Origin: Pedococcus cremeus
Lineage (GTDB): Bacteria; Actinomycetota; Actinomycetes; Actinomycetales; Dermatophilaceae
Assembly: GCF_900111375.1 (NCBI RefSeq)
Contig: NZ_FOHB01000009.1
Span: 62,001 to 126,000, forward strand
DNA length: 64,000 bases
Reading direction: 5' to 3'
Part shown: positions 36,801-45,968 of the stretch, piece after piece
Layout of the letters: every line of letters starts with the position of its first letter
Numbering within the stretch: the first letter of the stretch is position 1
The notes under the pieces: model-generated
What the model was told of the DNA's origin: nothing
The model's input: the letters and a program-made list of their open reading frames with translations, nothing else
The model's database searches: none
Position numbers and translations under genes: made by a program

Positions 36801-37238
36801 GTGAGCACCAACACCCCCGACACCCCCGACCGCCCTGACACCCCCGACCGCCCTGACCGCCCTGACCGCCTCGAGCCGGACGAGACCACCGACATGACCC
36901 TCCACCCCGAGCCCCAGCGCACGCAGGAGCCCACCGAGGCGCTCCCCCTGGGCGGACCCCGGCCGGCCGAGCCGCACGGCAGGGAACCCCAGCTCACCCA
37001 GACGCTGGCCCCGCCGGTGTCGCCACAGGCTCCCCCGGTCGTCCGCGGGCCGTACGTCGCGCCTGTCATCCTCGGCCTGGTCTGCCTGGTGATCGCCGCA
37101 GCGGCCTTCGCCCAGGAGATCGCCCACTGGACGATCGACTGGGGCAACGTCGGCCCGCTCGGCATCGTCATCGCCGGCCTCGTGCTGGTGCTGCTCGGCG
37201 GCCTCGGGCTGCTGACCTCCCGCCGGCGCCGTCGCTGA
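36801..37238 (+). CDS. Small membrane protein downstream of the PspC/LiaF-like gene
   Basis: The 145-residue product has a repetitive Asp/Pro/Arg N-terminus (DTPDRPD-type units), an acidic proline-rich middle and two transmembrane segments near the C-terminus (VAPVILGLVCLVIAAAAF, LGIVIAGLVLVLLGGLGLL), ending in RRRRR-like basic residues. Its ribosome-binding site AAGGAG overlaps the stop region of the previous gene, so they form an operon. Function is unknown; its place suggests a part in the envelope-stress module. Confidence 0.8.
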   Translation: MSTNTPDTPDRPDTPDRPDRPDRLEPDETTDMTLHPEPQRTQEPTEALPLGGPRPAEPHGREPQLTQTLAPPVSPQAPPVVRGPYVAPVILGLVCLVIAAAAFAQEIAHWTIDWGNVGPLGIVIAGLVLVLLGGLGLLTSRRRRR

Positions 37239-37267
37239 CAGACCAGCCGTCGCAGGGACCAGCCGCG

Positions 37268-37990
37268 CTAGAGGTCGAGCCAGGCCTGCAGGTGCGGCGC
37301 GAAGGACCGGGTCAGCCGGTAGCCGCTGACCTCCTCGCGCCGCACCCAGCGCACGGCCGCGGTCGACCCGCCCACGTCGTGCACCACCGGGTCGGTGGGC
37401 GCCGGGCAGTGGGCGGTGAAGATGATCCGCACGGCGTGGAAGTCCTCGAGCCGCCCGCTGGGGGCGCGACCCACCCAGTGCTGGGTGTGGATGTCGAGGA
37501 CGGCCGGCTCCTCGACGGACTGGCCGCTCTCCTCCCAGACCTCGCGGTGCAGCGCCTCGAGCGGCGACTCCCCGGGGTCGATGCCGCCGCCGGGCAGGGT
37601 CCATCGGCCGGCCGCGTTGGTCGACTCCGAGAGCTGGGTGAGCAGGATGCCGCGAGCGCTGGTCACGAGGCCGTAGGCGGCTGCACGCTGGTAGGGATGC
37701 ACCTGCTCCCCCGGTTCCCTCACCAACCCCTGGTCGGTCGGCACGGCGGGCCGCGCCTGTGGGGCGTCGGCCTCGGAGGCCGGCCGCACGGCATACCGGA
37801 GGGTCAGGGTGTGGTCGGGGTCGGAGACCGTGTCGACCCCGCAGACCTGGCGCGCCACCCAGCCCTGCTCGAGGAGCACGGCGACGGGGTCGGCGCCGTG
37901 GGCCAGCCGGAACGACGCGACGGCCCGGCCCTCGTCGTCGACGCCCACGACGTGGAGGGCCGGGGTGGGCGGGTGCGGGTGCCCACTCAC
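37268..37990 (-). CDS. NUDIX hydrolase
   Basis: The 240-residue protein has the full Nudix box (GGGIDPGESPLEAL then HREVWEESG) near residues 145-167, preceded by a domain of about 90 residues with no clear match. It should hydrolyse a nucleoside diphosphate derivative. The GTG at 37990 overlaps the stop of the glycosyltransferase gene (GTGA), so it is the second gene of that operon. The N-terminal extension may fix specificity. Confidence 0.88.
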   Translation of the reverse strand: MSGHPHPPTPALHVVGVDDEGRAVASFRLAHGADPVAVLLEQGWVARQVCGVDTVSDPDHTLTLRYAVRPASEADAPQARPAVPTDQGLVREPGEQVHPYQRAAAYGLVTSARGILLTQLSESTNAAGRWTLPGGGIDPGESPLEALHREVWEESGQSVEEPAVLDIHTQHWVGRAPSGRLEDFHAVRIIFTAHCPAPTDPVVHDVGGSTAAVRWVRREEVSGYRLTRSFAPHLQAWLDL

Positions 37991-39117
37991 GGGCGTGCCC
38001 CGGCTCGCTGGTACTCCGCCTCGACCAGGTCGAGCACCGCCGACCACGACTGCGGCGGCGGGGTCGTGGCGCTGTGGCGGGCGATGGTCGCGCGCAGCCG
38101 GGTGTCGACCACCAGGTGGGCGAGCGCCTCGGCGAGCGCGTCGTCGTCAGGGGCGAGCACTCCGTGAACGCCGTCCTCCACGAAGTCGGCGACGCCGGTC
38201 CCGGTGCGCGCCAGCACCGGCAGCCCGGCGGTGCGCGCCTCCAGGGCTGCGATGCCGAAGGCCTCGAGGCGCGCCGGCGTGAGGTAGAGGTCGGACTCCC
38301 AGTAGCGCCGCCGCAGCTCGTCGCGCGAGACGCGGCCGGGAAGGCGCACCCACGACGCCATGTCGTGCGCGGCGGCATACCGCTCGAGGCGGCGGCGCTC
38401 GGGCCCCTCCCCCATGAGGTCGAGGGTGAAGGCCACGTCGGCGGGCACGATCTCGCGGGCCTTGCGCGCCACCTCGAGCACGGCGACCGGCCGTTTGCGG
38501 GCGGCGAACCGCATCGCCGCCACGACGCGGACCGGCTCGCCGGGGGGTGTCACACGAGGGTGGGGCGGCTCCCAGCGCGAGACGTCGATGCCGTTGGGCA
38601 GCACCGCCACCTGCGGGTCGCCTCCGACGATGCCGCGCACGGACTCCGCGGTCACCCGGGAGACGGCGCTGAGCACGGCACCCCTGCGGTGCCAGCGGCG
38701 GGCGTGGCCGGTGAACCGGAACAGCGGGCGCGAGCGCTCGACGAGGCAGTGCCAGGTGATAGCCGTCGGCACGCCGACGGCGAGCGCGGCGTCGGCCATG
38801 TCGGTGGCGAACGGGCTGACCACGCCCATGTGGACGTGGGCGACGTCGAAGCCTCCCTCGCGCAGCCGCCGGCGCACCTCCGGCGGGGCGAGCGGGTTCA
38901 CCGGCAGCTCCCACGGCAGCCGGAGCGCCATGCGGTGCACCGTGGTGCCGTCGACCACCTCGACGAACCCGTGCCGCTCACCGTGGGTGCCGGGTGTCGC
39001 GGTGAAGACGTCGACGTCGTGGCCGCGGGCACGCAGCTGCGTGGCCAGGTCGTGGACCTGGACCTCGATCCCGCCCAGCCGGGGCAGGTAACAGTCCGAC
39101 AGCAGCGCCACCTTCAC
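37987..39117 (-). CDS. GT4-family glycosyltransferase
   Basis: The 376-residue enzyme has the GT-B fold: the N-terminal KVALLSDCYLPRLGGIEVQV with the Gly-rich loop, HVHMGVVSPFA, and C-terminal nucleotide-sugar motifs (DLYLTPARLEAFGIAALEARTAGLPVLARTGTG) with the EX7E pattern. It should transfer a sugar from a nucleotide donor to a lipid or glycan on the inner membrane face. The neighbouring PIG-L deacetylase is divergent, 32 bp away. Acceptor is unknown. Confidence 0.9.
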   Translation of the reverse strand: MKVALLSDCYLPRLGGIEVQVHDLATQLRARGHDVDVFTATPGTHGERHGFVEVVDGTTVHRMALRLPWELPVNPLAPPEVRRRLREGGFDVAHVHMGVVSPFATDMADAALAVGVPTAITWHCLVERSRPLFRFTGHARRWHRRGAVLSAVSRVTAESVRGIVGGDPQVAVLPNGIDVSRWEPPHPRVTPPGEPVRVVAAMRFAARKRPVAVLEVARKAREIVPADVAFTLDLMGEGPERRRLERYAAAHDMASWVRLPGRVSRDELRRRYWESDLYLTPARLEAFGIAALEARTAGLPVLARTGTGVADFVEDGVHGVLAPDDDALAEALAHLVVDTRLRATIARHSATTPPPQSWSAVLDLVEAEYQRAGARP

Positions 39118-39149
39118 GGACCAGAGCCTGCCATGCGACAGGATGGCCG

Positions 39150-39974
39150 GTGATGAGCCATACCCTGATCGCCTTCCACGCCCACCCCGACGACGAGGCG
39201 CTGCTCACGTCGGGCACGATGGCGCGCGCCGCGGCGGAGGGTCACCGGGTGGTGCTCGTGGTGGCGACCGACGGCGACCTCGGGCTGGCGTCGAGCACGT
39301 ATGCCGCCGACGGCCAGCTCGGGCAGCGTCGCCTCGCCGAGCTGCGCGCCTCCGCCGCGCGGCTCGGGGTGGCTCGCGTGGAGCACCTCGGCTACGCCGA
39401 CAGCGGCCTGGGGCCCGAGCTGGACCCCGACCCGCCGGGCCGGGTCCGGTTCGTGCGGGCCACCGACGAGGAGGCCGCCGACCGGCTCGCCGCCATCCTG
39501 CGCGAGGAGCGCGCCGACGTGCTCCTCGGCTACGACCGCAACGGCGGCTACGGCCACCGTGACCACGTCAAGGTGCACCGGGTGGCCGCGCTCGCCGCCG
39601 AACGGGCGGGCACCCCGCGGATGCTCCAGGCGACCGTGCCCCGCGACACCATCTGCCGCGCCATCGCGCTGGCCTCGCGGGTCTACCGCTTCCCCCCGGA
39701 GTTCGACCCCACCTCGTTCCAGCGGGCGTTCAGCGCGCGGTCCGAGATCACCCACCGCGTGAGCGTGTGGAGGTATGCCGCCGCGAAGCGCGCCTCCATG
39801 CGCGCCCACGCCTCCCAGGCGAGCGCGGACGGGGGCGCCGACCGCACGCTGGCCGCCTTCCTGCGCATCCCCCGGCCGCTGTACGACCTGGTGTTCGGGC
39901 GCGAGTGGTTCGTGGACGCGAGCCGGCCGGCGGGCTCACCGGTCGCCCGCGACGTCTTCGAGGGGCTCCCGTGA
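39150..39974 (+). CDS. PIG-L/LmbE-family deacetylase
   Basis: The 274-residue zinc enzyme carries AHPDDEALLTSGT at the N-terminus and YDRNGGYGHRDHVKVHR later, which supply zinc ligands. Relatives deacetylate GlcNAc derivatives (MshB in mycothiol synthesis, GlcNAc-PI in eukaryotes). MshB itself cannot be claimed from the motifs alone. The start could be GTG 39150 or ATG 39153; CAGGAT precedes both. The stop overlaps the flippase-like gene (GTGA). Confidence 0.88.
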   Translation: MMSHTLIAFHAHPDDEALLTSGTMARAAAEGHRVVLVVATDGDLGLASSTYAADGQLGQRRLAELRASAARLGVARVEHLGYADSGLGPELDPDPPGRVRFVRATDEEAADRLAAILREERADVLLGYDRNGGYGHRDHVKVHRVAALAAERAGTPRMLQATVPRDTICRAIALASRVYRFPPEFDPTSFQRAFSARSEITHRVSVWRYAAAKRASMRAHASQASADGGADRTLAAFLRIPRPLYDLVFGREWFVDASRPAGSPVARDVFEGLP

Positions 39975-41206
39975 GCACGCCCGCCGCGCCCCGGACCGTG
40001 CCTCACCGACCCTCGCGGCTGCGGCAGGTGACCCGGATGGTGCTGGGCCTGGGCCTGGCGGCCAGCCTGCTCGTGTGGGGGCTCCCCTACTTCGCCAAGA
40101 CCAGCTGGGCCGAGGTCTTCACCGTGCTCGGCAGCGTGCCGCTGGCCACGGCCGCCGGGCTGATGCTCCTCGTCCTGATGGGCCTCTGGAGCTACACGTT
40201 CACGCTCACCGGCTCGCTGCACGGCCTGCGCCACTACCAGGCGCTCATCGTCAACGTCGCCGGTTCGGCGGTCGGCAACCTCCTGCCCGGCGGCGGCGCG
40301 GCCGGTCTCGCCGCCACCTACACGATCTGCCGGTCGTGGGGCTTCTCCCGGCGCGACATCTCGACCTCGGCCATCGTCACCGGCGTCTGGAACGTGATGG
40401 CCCGCATCGTCCTGCCGGTCATCGCCATCGTGGGGCTCTTCTCCGGGGCGGAGAACATCCCGAGGGCCCTCGCGGACGCAGCGCTCGCGGCGACCATCAG
40501 CGGGGTCGCCATCATCGCCGTGTTCGTCTCGGTGCTCGCCTCCGAGCGGGCGGCCCTGGTGGTCGGCCAGGGCATCGACAAGGTGATCCGGCCGCTCACC
40601 CACCGGTCCGGCCGCGGCAGCGCCATGAGCGTGCGCGCCCTCGTGATCGACCTGCGGGCCCGTATCAACGACATCGTCCGCACCGGCTGGCTGAAGCTGA
40701 CGCTGGGCCTGGTCGGGTACTTCACCGTCTACTTCGTGCTCTTCGTGCTGTGCCTGCGCATCACGGACGTGGACATGTTCTACGGCCAGGCCTTCGCTGC
40801 CTACGCGATCGGCCGGCTCCTCACCGCGGTGGGGGTGACGCCCGGCGGCCTCGGCGTGACCGAGCTGGCGACGGCGGCGGCCCTCGTCGCGTGGGGGGCC
40901 CACCCGGCCAACGCGACTGCGGCCGTGGTGCTGTTCTCGGTCTACACCCACCTCATGGAGATCCCGCTCGGCGCCATCGGCTGGCTCGCGTGGCTGGCAA
41001 GCCCCAAGAAGGAGCCGCCGGAGGACCACCCGGAGGAGGAGGCACCGGTGGACCACCCGGAGGAGGAGGCGCCGCAGGACGACTCGGAGAAGGAGGCGCC
41101 AGCCGCCACCGAGACCCCCGCCTCGTCGGCGTCGCCGGCGACTACTTCACCAGACGGCGGACCTGGCGCATCCGGGCCTGGTCGGCCACCGCGTCATCCT
41201 GGCTGA
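39971..41206 (+). CDS. UPF0104/YbhN-type flippase-like membrane protein
   Basis: The 411-residue protein has about eight transmembrane segments and the family motifs VAGSAVGNLLPGGGAAGLA and GVTPGGLGVTELATA of the lysylphosphatidylglycerol-synthase TM/AglD-like family, thought to flip lipid-linked substrates. The C-terminal tail is acidic and repetitive (PEEEAP, SEKEAP) and runs 65 bp into the 3' end of the convergent gatD gene. It overlaps the PIG-L stop, so a deacetylase and a flippase work side by side, perhaps on a glycolipid. Confidence 0.88.
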   Translation: MSTPAAPRTVPHRPSRLRQVTRMVLGLGLAASLLVWGLPYFAKTSWAEVFTVLGSVPLATAAGLMLLVLMGLWSYTFTLTGSLHGLRHYQALIVNVAGSAVGNLLPGGGAAGLAATYTICRSWGFSRRDISTSAIVTGVWNVMARIVLPVIAIVGLFSGAENIPRALADAALAATISGVAIIAVFVSVLASERAALVVGQGIDKVIRPLTHRSGRGSAMSVRALVIDLRARINDIVRTGWLKLTLGLVGYFTVYFVLFVLCLRITDVDMFYGQAFAAYAIGRLLTAVGVTPGGLGVTELATAAALVAWGAHPANATAAVVLFSVYTHLMEIPLGAIGWLAWLASPKKEPPEDHPEEEAPVDHPEEEAPQDDSEKEAPAATETPASSASPATTSPDGGPGASGPGRPPRHPG

Positions 41207-41951
41207 CCGGCTCGAACGGCCGCCCGGTGGCCTTCTCCGCAGCCAGGGCGATGAGAGCGTCGGCGAGCGCGGGGTTCGCGGGCAGGATCGGGCCGTGCAG
41301 GTAGGACCCGACGACGTTGTTCATCCGGGCTCCCTCGGTGCGGTCGCTGCCGTTGTTGCCGAAGCCCGCCCGGACCGTGCCGAACGGTGCCTGTCCGGCG
41401 CCGAGCGTGGTGGAGCCTGAGTGGTTCTCGTAGCCCACGACCTCGCCGAACTCGGTGTCGAGCACGACCGGGCCGATCATGCGCTTGGCGTTGCCCTGCG
41501 TCGTGACGTCGAGGATGCCCAGGCCCGGCAGGCGCTGTCCCTCGACGGTGATGAAGGCGTTGCCGAAGAGCTGGTACATGCCGCAGATCATGAGCATCGG
41601 CGTGCCACCCTCGGCCAGCTCCCGGAGGCGGTCGCCGATGTGCTCGAGGTCGGCCTCGACCCGCACCTGCCCGGAATCCTGCCCACCGCCGCCGACGAGG
41701 AGGTGCGGCTCGGCCGGGAACTGCGCGCCGGGGTGGTGCTGGTGGACCACCGGGCTGTAGCCGTGCCGTCGGATCCGGGCGGCCAGGCACCGGGTGTTGC
41801 CCAGGTCGCCGTAGATGCTCATCTCGCGCGGGTAGAGGTGCACGAGGTTGATGACGCCCTTGCCGGCGCGGTCAGCGCTCGGCACGCGGGCAGAGCCCTC
41901 GGGCTCACCGGGGATGTGGACGTCGACGTCCTGCAGGGGCAGGTTGCTCAC
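41142..41951 (-). CDS. gatD: Lipid II isoglutaminyl synthase, glutamine amidotransferase subunit GatD
   Basis: GatD delivers ammonia from glutamine to MurT, which amidates the D-Glu of lipid II. The 269-residue class I amidotransferase-like protein has the nucleophile Cys in MLMICGMYQLFG and the His in GSYLHGPIL, plus VHLYPREMSIYGDLGNT at the N-terminus. The stop-start overlap with murT is ATGA. Its last 65 bp overlap the convergent flippase-like gene. Confidence 0.95.
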   Translation of the reverse strand: MSNLPLQDVDVHIPGEPEGSARVPSADRAGKGVINLVHLYPREMSIYGDLGNTRCLAARIRRHGYSPVVHQHHPGAQFPAEPHLLVGGGGQDSGQVRVEADLEHIGDRLRELAEGGTPMLMICGMYQLFGNAFITVEGQRLPGLGILDVTTQGNAKRMIGPVVLDTEFGEVVGYENHSGSTTLGAGQAPFGTVRAGFGNNGSDRTEGARMNNVVGSYLHGPILPANPALADALIALAAEKATGRPFEPVSQDDAVADQARMRQVRRLVK

Positions 41952-43261
41952 GAGGCCTCCTCGCCGATGTCGGGCAGGTCGTAGCGGGCGGCGAGCACCC
42001 GGCGCAGGCTCATCATCGCCGTGTAGGTGCAGAAGATCCGCATGGGCTGCCCGTGGTGGGCGGCCAGGAAGGCGTCGAGGGCCTCCTCGAGGTCTGGTTC
42101 GATGGCGTCGACCGAGACGTCGTCGTACTGCAGCCGCAGCGCCATGTCGTAGGCGCGCACACCGCTGGTCATGGCGACACCCTGCTCGCGCAGGCTCTCG
42201 AACGAGACGTCGTAGAGCCAGGAGACGTCGCGGCCGTCGGCGTAGTTGTCGTTGATCGCGATCATCGTGCTCACCGGCGTGCTGCCGTAGGTGCCCAGCG
42301 CCACGGTGAAGCCGGCCGGGTTCTTCACGAGCACCAGCTCGAGCGGCTGGCCGTCGACCATGACGACCTCACCGCGGCCGAAGGGCGGGGTCACGGCCCG
42401 CAGGGCCGCCTCGGCCCGGGCAGCGTCGAACTCGTCACCGAGCAGCATGCGTGCGGCCGTGGTGGCGGCCGTCGCGTTGATCATGGCGGCGAGGCCCCGC
42501 TGCTGGAGCTCGAGCGGTCCGACGTGCTGGCCCGACCCCGGCTCGCCGAACAGCACCTCGAAGGTCCGCTCGTCGCTCGGCTTGAGCAGGCCGTCGTCGG
42601 CGCCAGGCTTGGGCGGCACGAAGTCGTCGTCGAACCGGACGTCCTGTTCCTGGATCTCCGGGAGCCGGTCGGCGATCGAGGCGTCGACGCCGAAGTAGCG
42701 CACCGCCACGCCGTCGGCCACACGGTCGCGGATCCGCGAGATGAACGAGTCGTCGATGTTCAGCACGACACCGGTGGTGGTCTGCTCGGCGAGGGAGGCG
42801 AGCAGCTGGGCCGTGTGGTCGATCTCGGCGAACCGGTCGAGCTGGTCGCGGGCGACGTTGAGCAGCAGCGCGTGGGTGGGCCTGACCGCGGCGGCGAACT
42901 TCAGCGCGTGGGCCTCGTCGAGCTCGAGCACCGCCATGTCGGCCTTGAGCCGGCCACCCATCGGGAGCTCGCCGAGCATCGAGGAGATGACCCCGCGGGT
43001 GAAGTTGCTGCCGGTCGGGTTGGTGAACACGCCCAGCCCGTGGCCCCGCAGCACGGCCACCAGCATCTTGGTGGTCGTGGTCTTCCCATTGGTGCCGCTG
43101 ACCACGACGATCCCCCGCGGCACATCGGCCAGGGCGTGGGAGAGGAACCCGGGGTCGACCTTCTCGGCGACCAGGCCCGGCAGGGCCGAACCACCGCCTC
43201 GAAGGCGCGAGGCGGCCCGCGCCGCCTTGCCTGCCACAACCGCTGCCGTCGTCCTCAGCAC
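41948..43261 (-). CDS. murT: Lipid II isoglutaminyl synthase, Mur-ligase-like subunit MurT
   Basis: The 437-residue Mur-ligase-like protein has the P-loop SGTNGKTTTTKML near residue 55, NPTGSNFTRGV, and the C-terminal DUF1727 domain (GVRAYDMALRLQYDD). It activates lipid II with ATP and takes ammonia from GatD. Only one cysteine is present (RIFCTYTAM near residue 411), so the four-Cys zinc ribbon of firmicute MurT is absent. GTG 43261 has TAGGGT ending 7 bases upstream. murT-gatD is a two-gene operon. Confidence 0.95.
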   Translation of the reverse strand: MLRTTAAVVAGKAARAASRLRGGGSALPGLVAEKVDPGFLSHALADVPRGIVVVSGTNGKTTTTKMLVAVLRGHGLGVFTNPTGSNFTRGVISSMLGELPMGGRLKADMAVLELDEAHALKFAAAVRPTHALLLNVARDQLDRFAEIDHTAQLLASLAEQTTTGVVLNIDDSFISRIRDRVADGVAVRYFGVDASIADRLPEIQEQDVRFDDDFVPPKPGADDGLLKPSDERTFEVLFGEPGSGQHVGPLELQQRGLAAMINATAATTAARMLLGDEFDAARAEAALRAVTPPFGRGEVVMVDGQPLELVLVKNPAGFTVALGTYGSTPVSTMIAINDNYADGRDVSWLYDVSFESLREQGVAMTSGVRAYDMALRLQYDDVSVDAIEPDLEEALDAFLAAHHGQPMRIFCTYTAMMSLRRVLAARYDLPDIGEEAS

Positions 43262-43267
43262 GCACCA

Positions 43268-43273
43268 ACCCTA
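43268..43273 (-). promoter_or_regulatory. Candidate -10 element of murT-gatD
   Basis: TAGGGT on the minus strand ends 7 bases before GTG 43261. Confidence 0.45.
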
Positions 43274-43324
43274 GCCGGTGGGATCAGGGGCCCAGAGCAC
43301 CCTCACCCGCCAGAGGGACACGAC

Positions 43325-45799
43325 CTACCAGGTCTCCCCCGTGAAGCAGACCCCGAGGGTGCGGAACCCGTACAGCGTTCCCTGCAACGCCAGGAAGCGG
43401 GTCATCTGGTCTGCCGGATAGCTCTGGATCGCCGTGAACGCCTCGAGCAGGGCAGGGGACGCCGCAGCCCCGGTGCAGTCGGTGAAGGCGACCTGGGACA
43501 TGCCGTTGCCGAAGTCACCGAGCAGGCCGCCGCGCGGCTGGCCCCACCACGGGTTGGCCAGGAACTGGGTGGTCGCGGACTTCCCCAGCACCGGGTCGAG
43601 GACCAGGACCGACTGCAGGGTGTAGCCCTGGTGGGGTGCGTCCTGGGGCTTTCCGAGCGAGGCGGGCAGGTCGGAGTAGGCCCAGTACCCCGTCACGGGG
43701 TCCCAGAGGTAGCGGTCGGCGGCGGACACCTGCGCCACGAGGTCGTCGAGCAGGGGGATGGACCAACCGGTGGCCTCGCGGACCTGCTTCAGCCAGGCAG
43801 CCGCGCCCAGCGTGACGTTGGCGACGCAGACCGTGGTGTCGTTGGGCGAGCGCGAGTAGGCGATGCAGAGTCCTCCGGGGACCTTCCAGCTCGGCGTGGT
43901 GAGGATCGAGTCGACGGCCGCCCGCAGGTCTGCGTCGGACACGAGGCCGTGCTGCCATGCCCCGAGCAGGGCAGGGCCTGCGTGCCCGGCGGTGGAAACG
44001 GTGTAGCTCGTGTCCGCCGGGTTGACCGTCCCGTCCTGGAAGGCGTCCCAGGCGGTGCCGGTCCCCCATCCACCGTCGGGGTTGCGGAGCGAGAGCAGCC
44101 GCTGGACCAGGGTTGCCACGCCGGGGTCGTCCCAGCCCACCTGGTGCGCGCGGAGCATGATCTCGAACCCGGTGGACGCGGCGTCGTGGCTGCTGTCGAC
44201 CGTGGCGAGGGCCAGGTCCCACAGCGCCTGCGACTGCTGGCGCCACGCCGCCTCGGCCGCAGCGGCGTCGAGCGCGGGGCCGTCGAGGACGGCGCGGCTG
44301 ACGGCAGCTCCAGCCATGTGCCCGGTGGTGCCGGCGCGCACGTCGGGCGCCACCCGCATGGTCCTGGTGGGCTCCGGGACGACCGTGCAGCTCGCAACGG
44401 CCGTGCGTTCGACCGACAGGCGGACCGTGATGGTGGCGGGGCAGCCGGTGGCTCCCGCGACACCCGGTGCCAGGGTCACCACGGTCCCCGGCGCCCAGCC
44501 GGCGCCGATGGTGAACCGCAGGACGGTCTTCTCACCGCGGCGCACCGTGGCCGGCACCACCGCGGTCACCCCCATGGCTGTCACGCGGGTGGCAGTCGTC
44601 GCGGTGCCGAGCGTCCGTCCCGAGAGCAGCATGGCTCCCTGGGCCCGCAGCGTGTACGCGCCGCCTGCCGTGGGCCGGAAGGCGCACGTGGCCCGAGCGG
44701 TCCCCTTCGTCACCCACGTGGTGCTGCCACAGGTCAGGCCGGTCATGGAGATGCTGGCGCTCTGGCCGACCGGCACGACGGCGAGCGTGTTGCTGACGGA
44801 CATGGTGGTGCCGACGTGGGTCAGGGACGGCGAGGTGATCGTGAGCCGCGGCGCCGCGGCGACGGTCACCCGGCGGGACGTCGCCAAGGTCCCCACCACC
44901 GTGCCGGACACCCTGCGCACGCCAGTGGCTGCCACGGTGTACCCGCCGGCTGCGCGGGGCGTGAAGACACACGTCTTGCGCGCTGTGCCCGGCGTGACCC
45001 ACGCCGTGGCGGTGCAGCTCAGCCCCTGGAGGCTGGCCAGCGTCACGCTGACCGTCTGTCCGGCCGGCACACCGCTCAGGGTCGCGGACAGCGTTGCCGA
45101 CTGTCCGACCGCGAGCCCGGACGGCACCGCGAGGGACAGGGCCGGCGCGGCGACCGCCACGCGGCGGGAGGTCGTCGAGGTGCCCAGCACCGTTCCGGAC
45201 ACCGAGCGGACCGCCGTCACGGCCAACGTGTAGCCGCCGGCGGCTCGTGGCGTGAAGAGGCACTTCGTGCGGGCCGTGCCGGTTGCCACCCACTCCGTGG
45301 CCGCACAGGTCAGGCCCGGGACGCTGGCCAGGGTGATGCGGACCGTCTGCCCACCCGGCACGCCACTGAGCGTCGCGGAGACGGACGCCGATCGGCCGAC
45401 CGTGAGCCCGGATGGCACCGCGACCGACAGCACCGGTGCCGTCGTGCTGGCCAAGGTGGTGGCGGTTGGCTTGGTGGTGGCGGTTGGCTTGGTGGTGGAG
45501 GTGGTTGTGGCGGGGGCGGTGGGGCTGGACGTGGCGGTCTTGGCGCTGGTCGTCGTCACGGCAGCGGCCGGAGCGGCGGCGGCCGCGGCGACCACGGCCA
45601 GCACGGCCGTGGCTGCCGTGCCGACGGCGCCTCGGCGGAGCACCGAGATAGCTCGGCGGCGAAGCGAGATGGCGAGGCCCGGCCGGGGGCCTGACCCGGC
45701 AGCGGCCAGCGCACCCGGGCCACAGGGTGGAGGCGCGCTCGCGGCAGAAGACGCCGCTACAGGAGGCATGGGGGGCACAGGCGCATGGGAGGCAGTCAC
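43325..45799 (-). CDS. Large secreted protein: Ig-like repeats plus C-terminal helical toroid-like domain
   Basis: From GTG 45799 the product is 824 residues: a basic region and a signal sequence (GTAATAVLAVVAAAAAAPAAA), a Thr/Lys/Pro linker with TKPTAT repeats, three beta-sandwich repeats of about 97 residues (nt 45439-45149, 45148-44858 and about 44854-44570) each with a conserved Cys pair, a fourth divergent one, and a helical C-terminus. The latter has RNPDGGWGTGTAWDAF, recalling the QDGGW repeats of alpha/alpha toroids such as terpene cyclases. I do not know its function. The start is uncertain: the frame goes back to 46027 and no ribosome-binding site decides. Confidence 0.6.
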   Translation of the reverse strand: MTASHAPVPPMPPVAASSAASAPPPCGPGALAAAGSGPRPGLAISLRRRAISVLRRGAVGTAATAVLAVVAAAAAAPAAAVTTTSAKTATSSPTAPATTTSTTKPTATTKPTATTLASTTAPVLSVAVPSGLTVGRSASVSATLSGVPGGQTVRITLASVPGLTCAATEWVATGTARTKCLFTPRAAGGYTLAVTAVRSVSGTVLGTSTTSRRVAVAAPALSLAVPSGLAVGQSATLSATLSGVPAGQTVSVTLASLQGLSCTATAWVTPGTARKTCVFTPRAAGGYTVAATGVRRVSGTVVGTLATSRRVTVAAAPRLTITSPSLTHVGTTMSVSNTLAVVPVGQSASISMTGLTCGSTTWVTKGTARATCAFRPTAGGAYTLRAQGAMLLSGRTLGTATTATRVTAMGVTAVVPATVRRGEKTVLRFTIGAGWAPGTVVTLAPGVAGATGCPATITVRLSVERTAVASCTVVPEPTRTMRVAPDVRAGTTGHMAGAAVSRAVLDGPALDAAAAEAAWRQQSQALWDLALATVDSSHDAASTGFEIMLRAHQVGWDDPGVATLVQRLLSLRNPDGGWGTGTAWDAFQDGTVNPADTSYTVSTAGHAGPALLGAWQHGLVSDADLRAAVDSILTTPSWKVPGGLCIAYSRSPNDTTVCVANVTLGAAAWLKQVREATGWSIPLLDDLVAQVSAADRYLWDPVTGYWAYSDLPASLGKPQDAPHQGYTLQSVLVLDPVLGKSATTQFLANPWWGQPRGGLLGDFGNGMSQVAFTDCTGAAASPALLEAFTAIQSYPADQMTRFLALQGTLYGFRTLGVCFTGETW

Positions 45800-45968
45800 G
45801 GTCGTGGGAGTGCGGCGTTCGATTCCGAGAAGGGTCCGGTGCGCCGCTGACCGTCGGTCCAGGCGCCGATTCAGCCCAAGGTAGGACAGAAACCACGTAA
45901 ACGTCCTGAACCCCCGCGATGTCTGACCGTTTGGGTGAGGGCCACCTGTTCCCTTCGGGGGACGCGGG

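Noticed and set aside
36802-36880. C-rich repeat as a regulatory repeat
   Set aside because: It is the start of a coding sequence and encodes Asp-Pro-Arg repeats.
35367-38378. Minus-strand open frame of 1003 codons
   Set aside because: It is antisense to the PspC/LiaF-like gene and runs through the NUDIX and glycosyltransferase genes in another frame.
42053-45694. Plus-strand open frame of 1213 codons
   Set aside because: It is antisense to murT and the secreted Ig-repeat protein; no motif or signal, Gly/Arg/Val-rich as expected from a GC-rich shadow frame.
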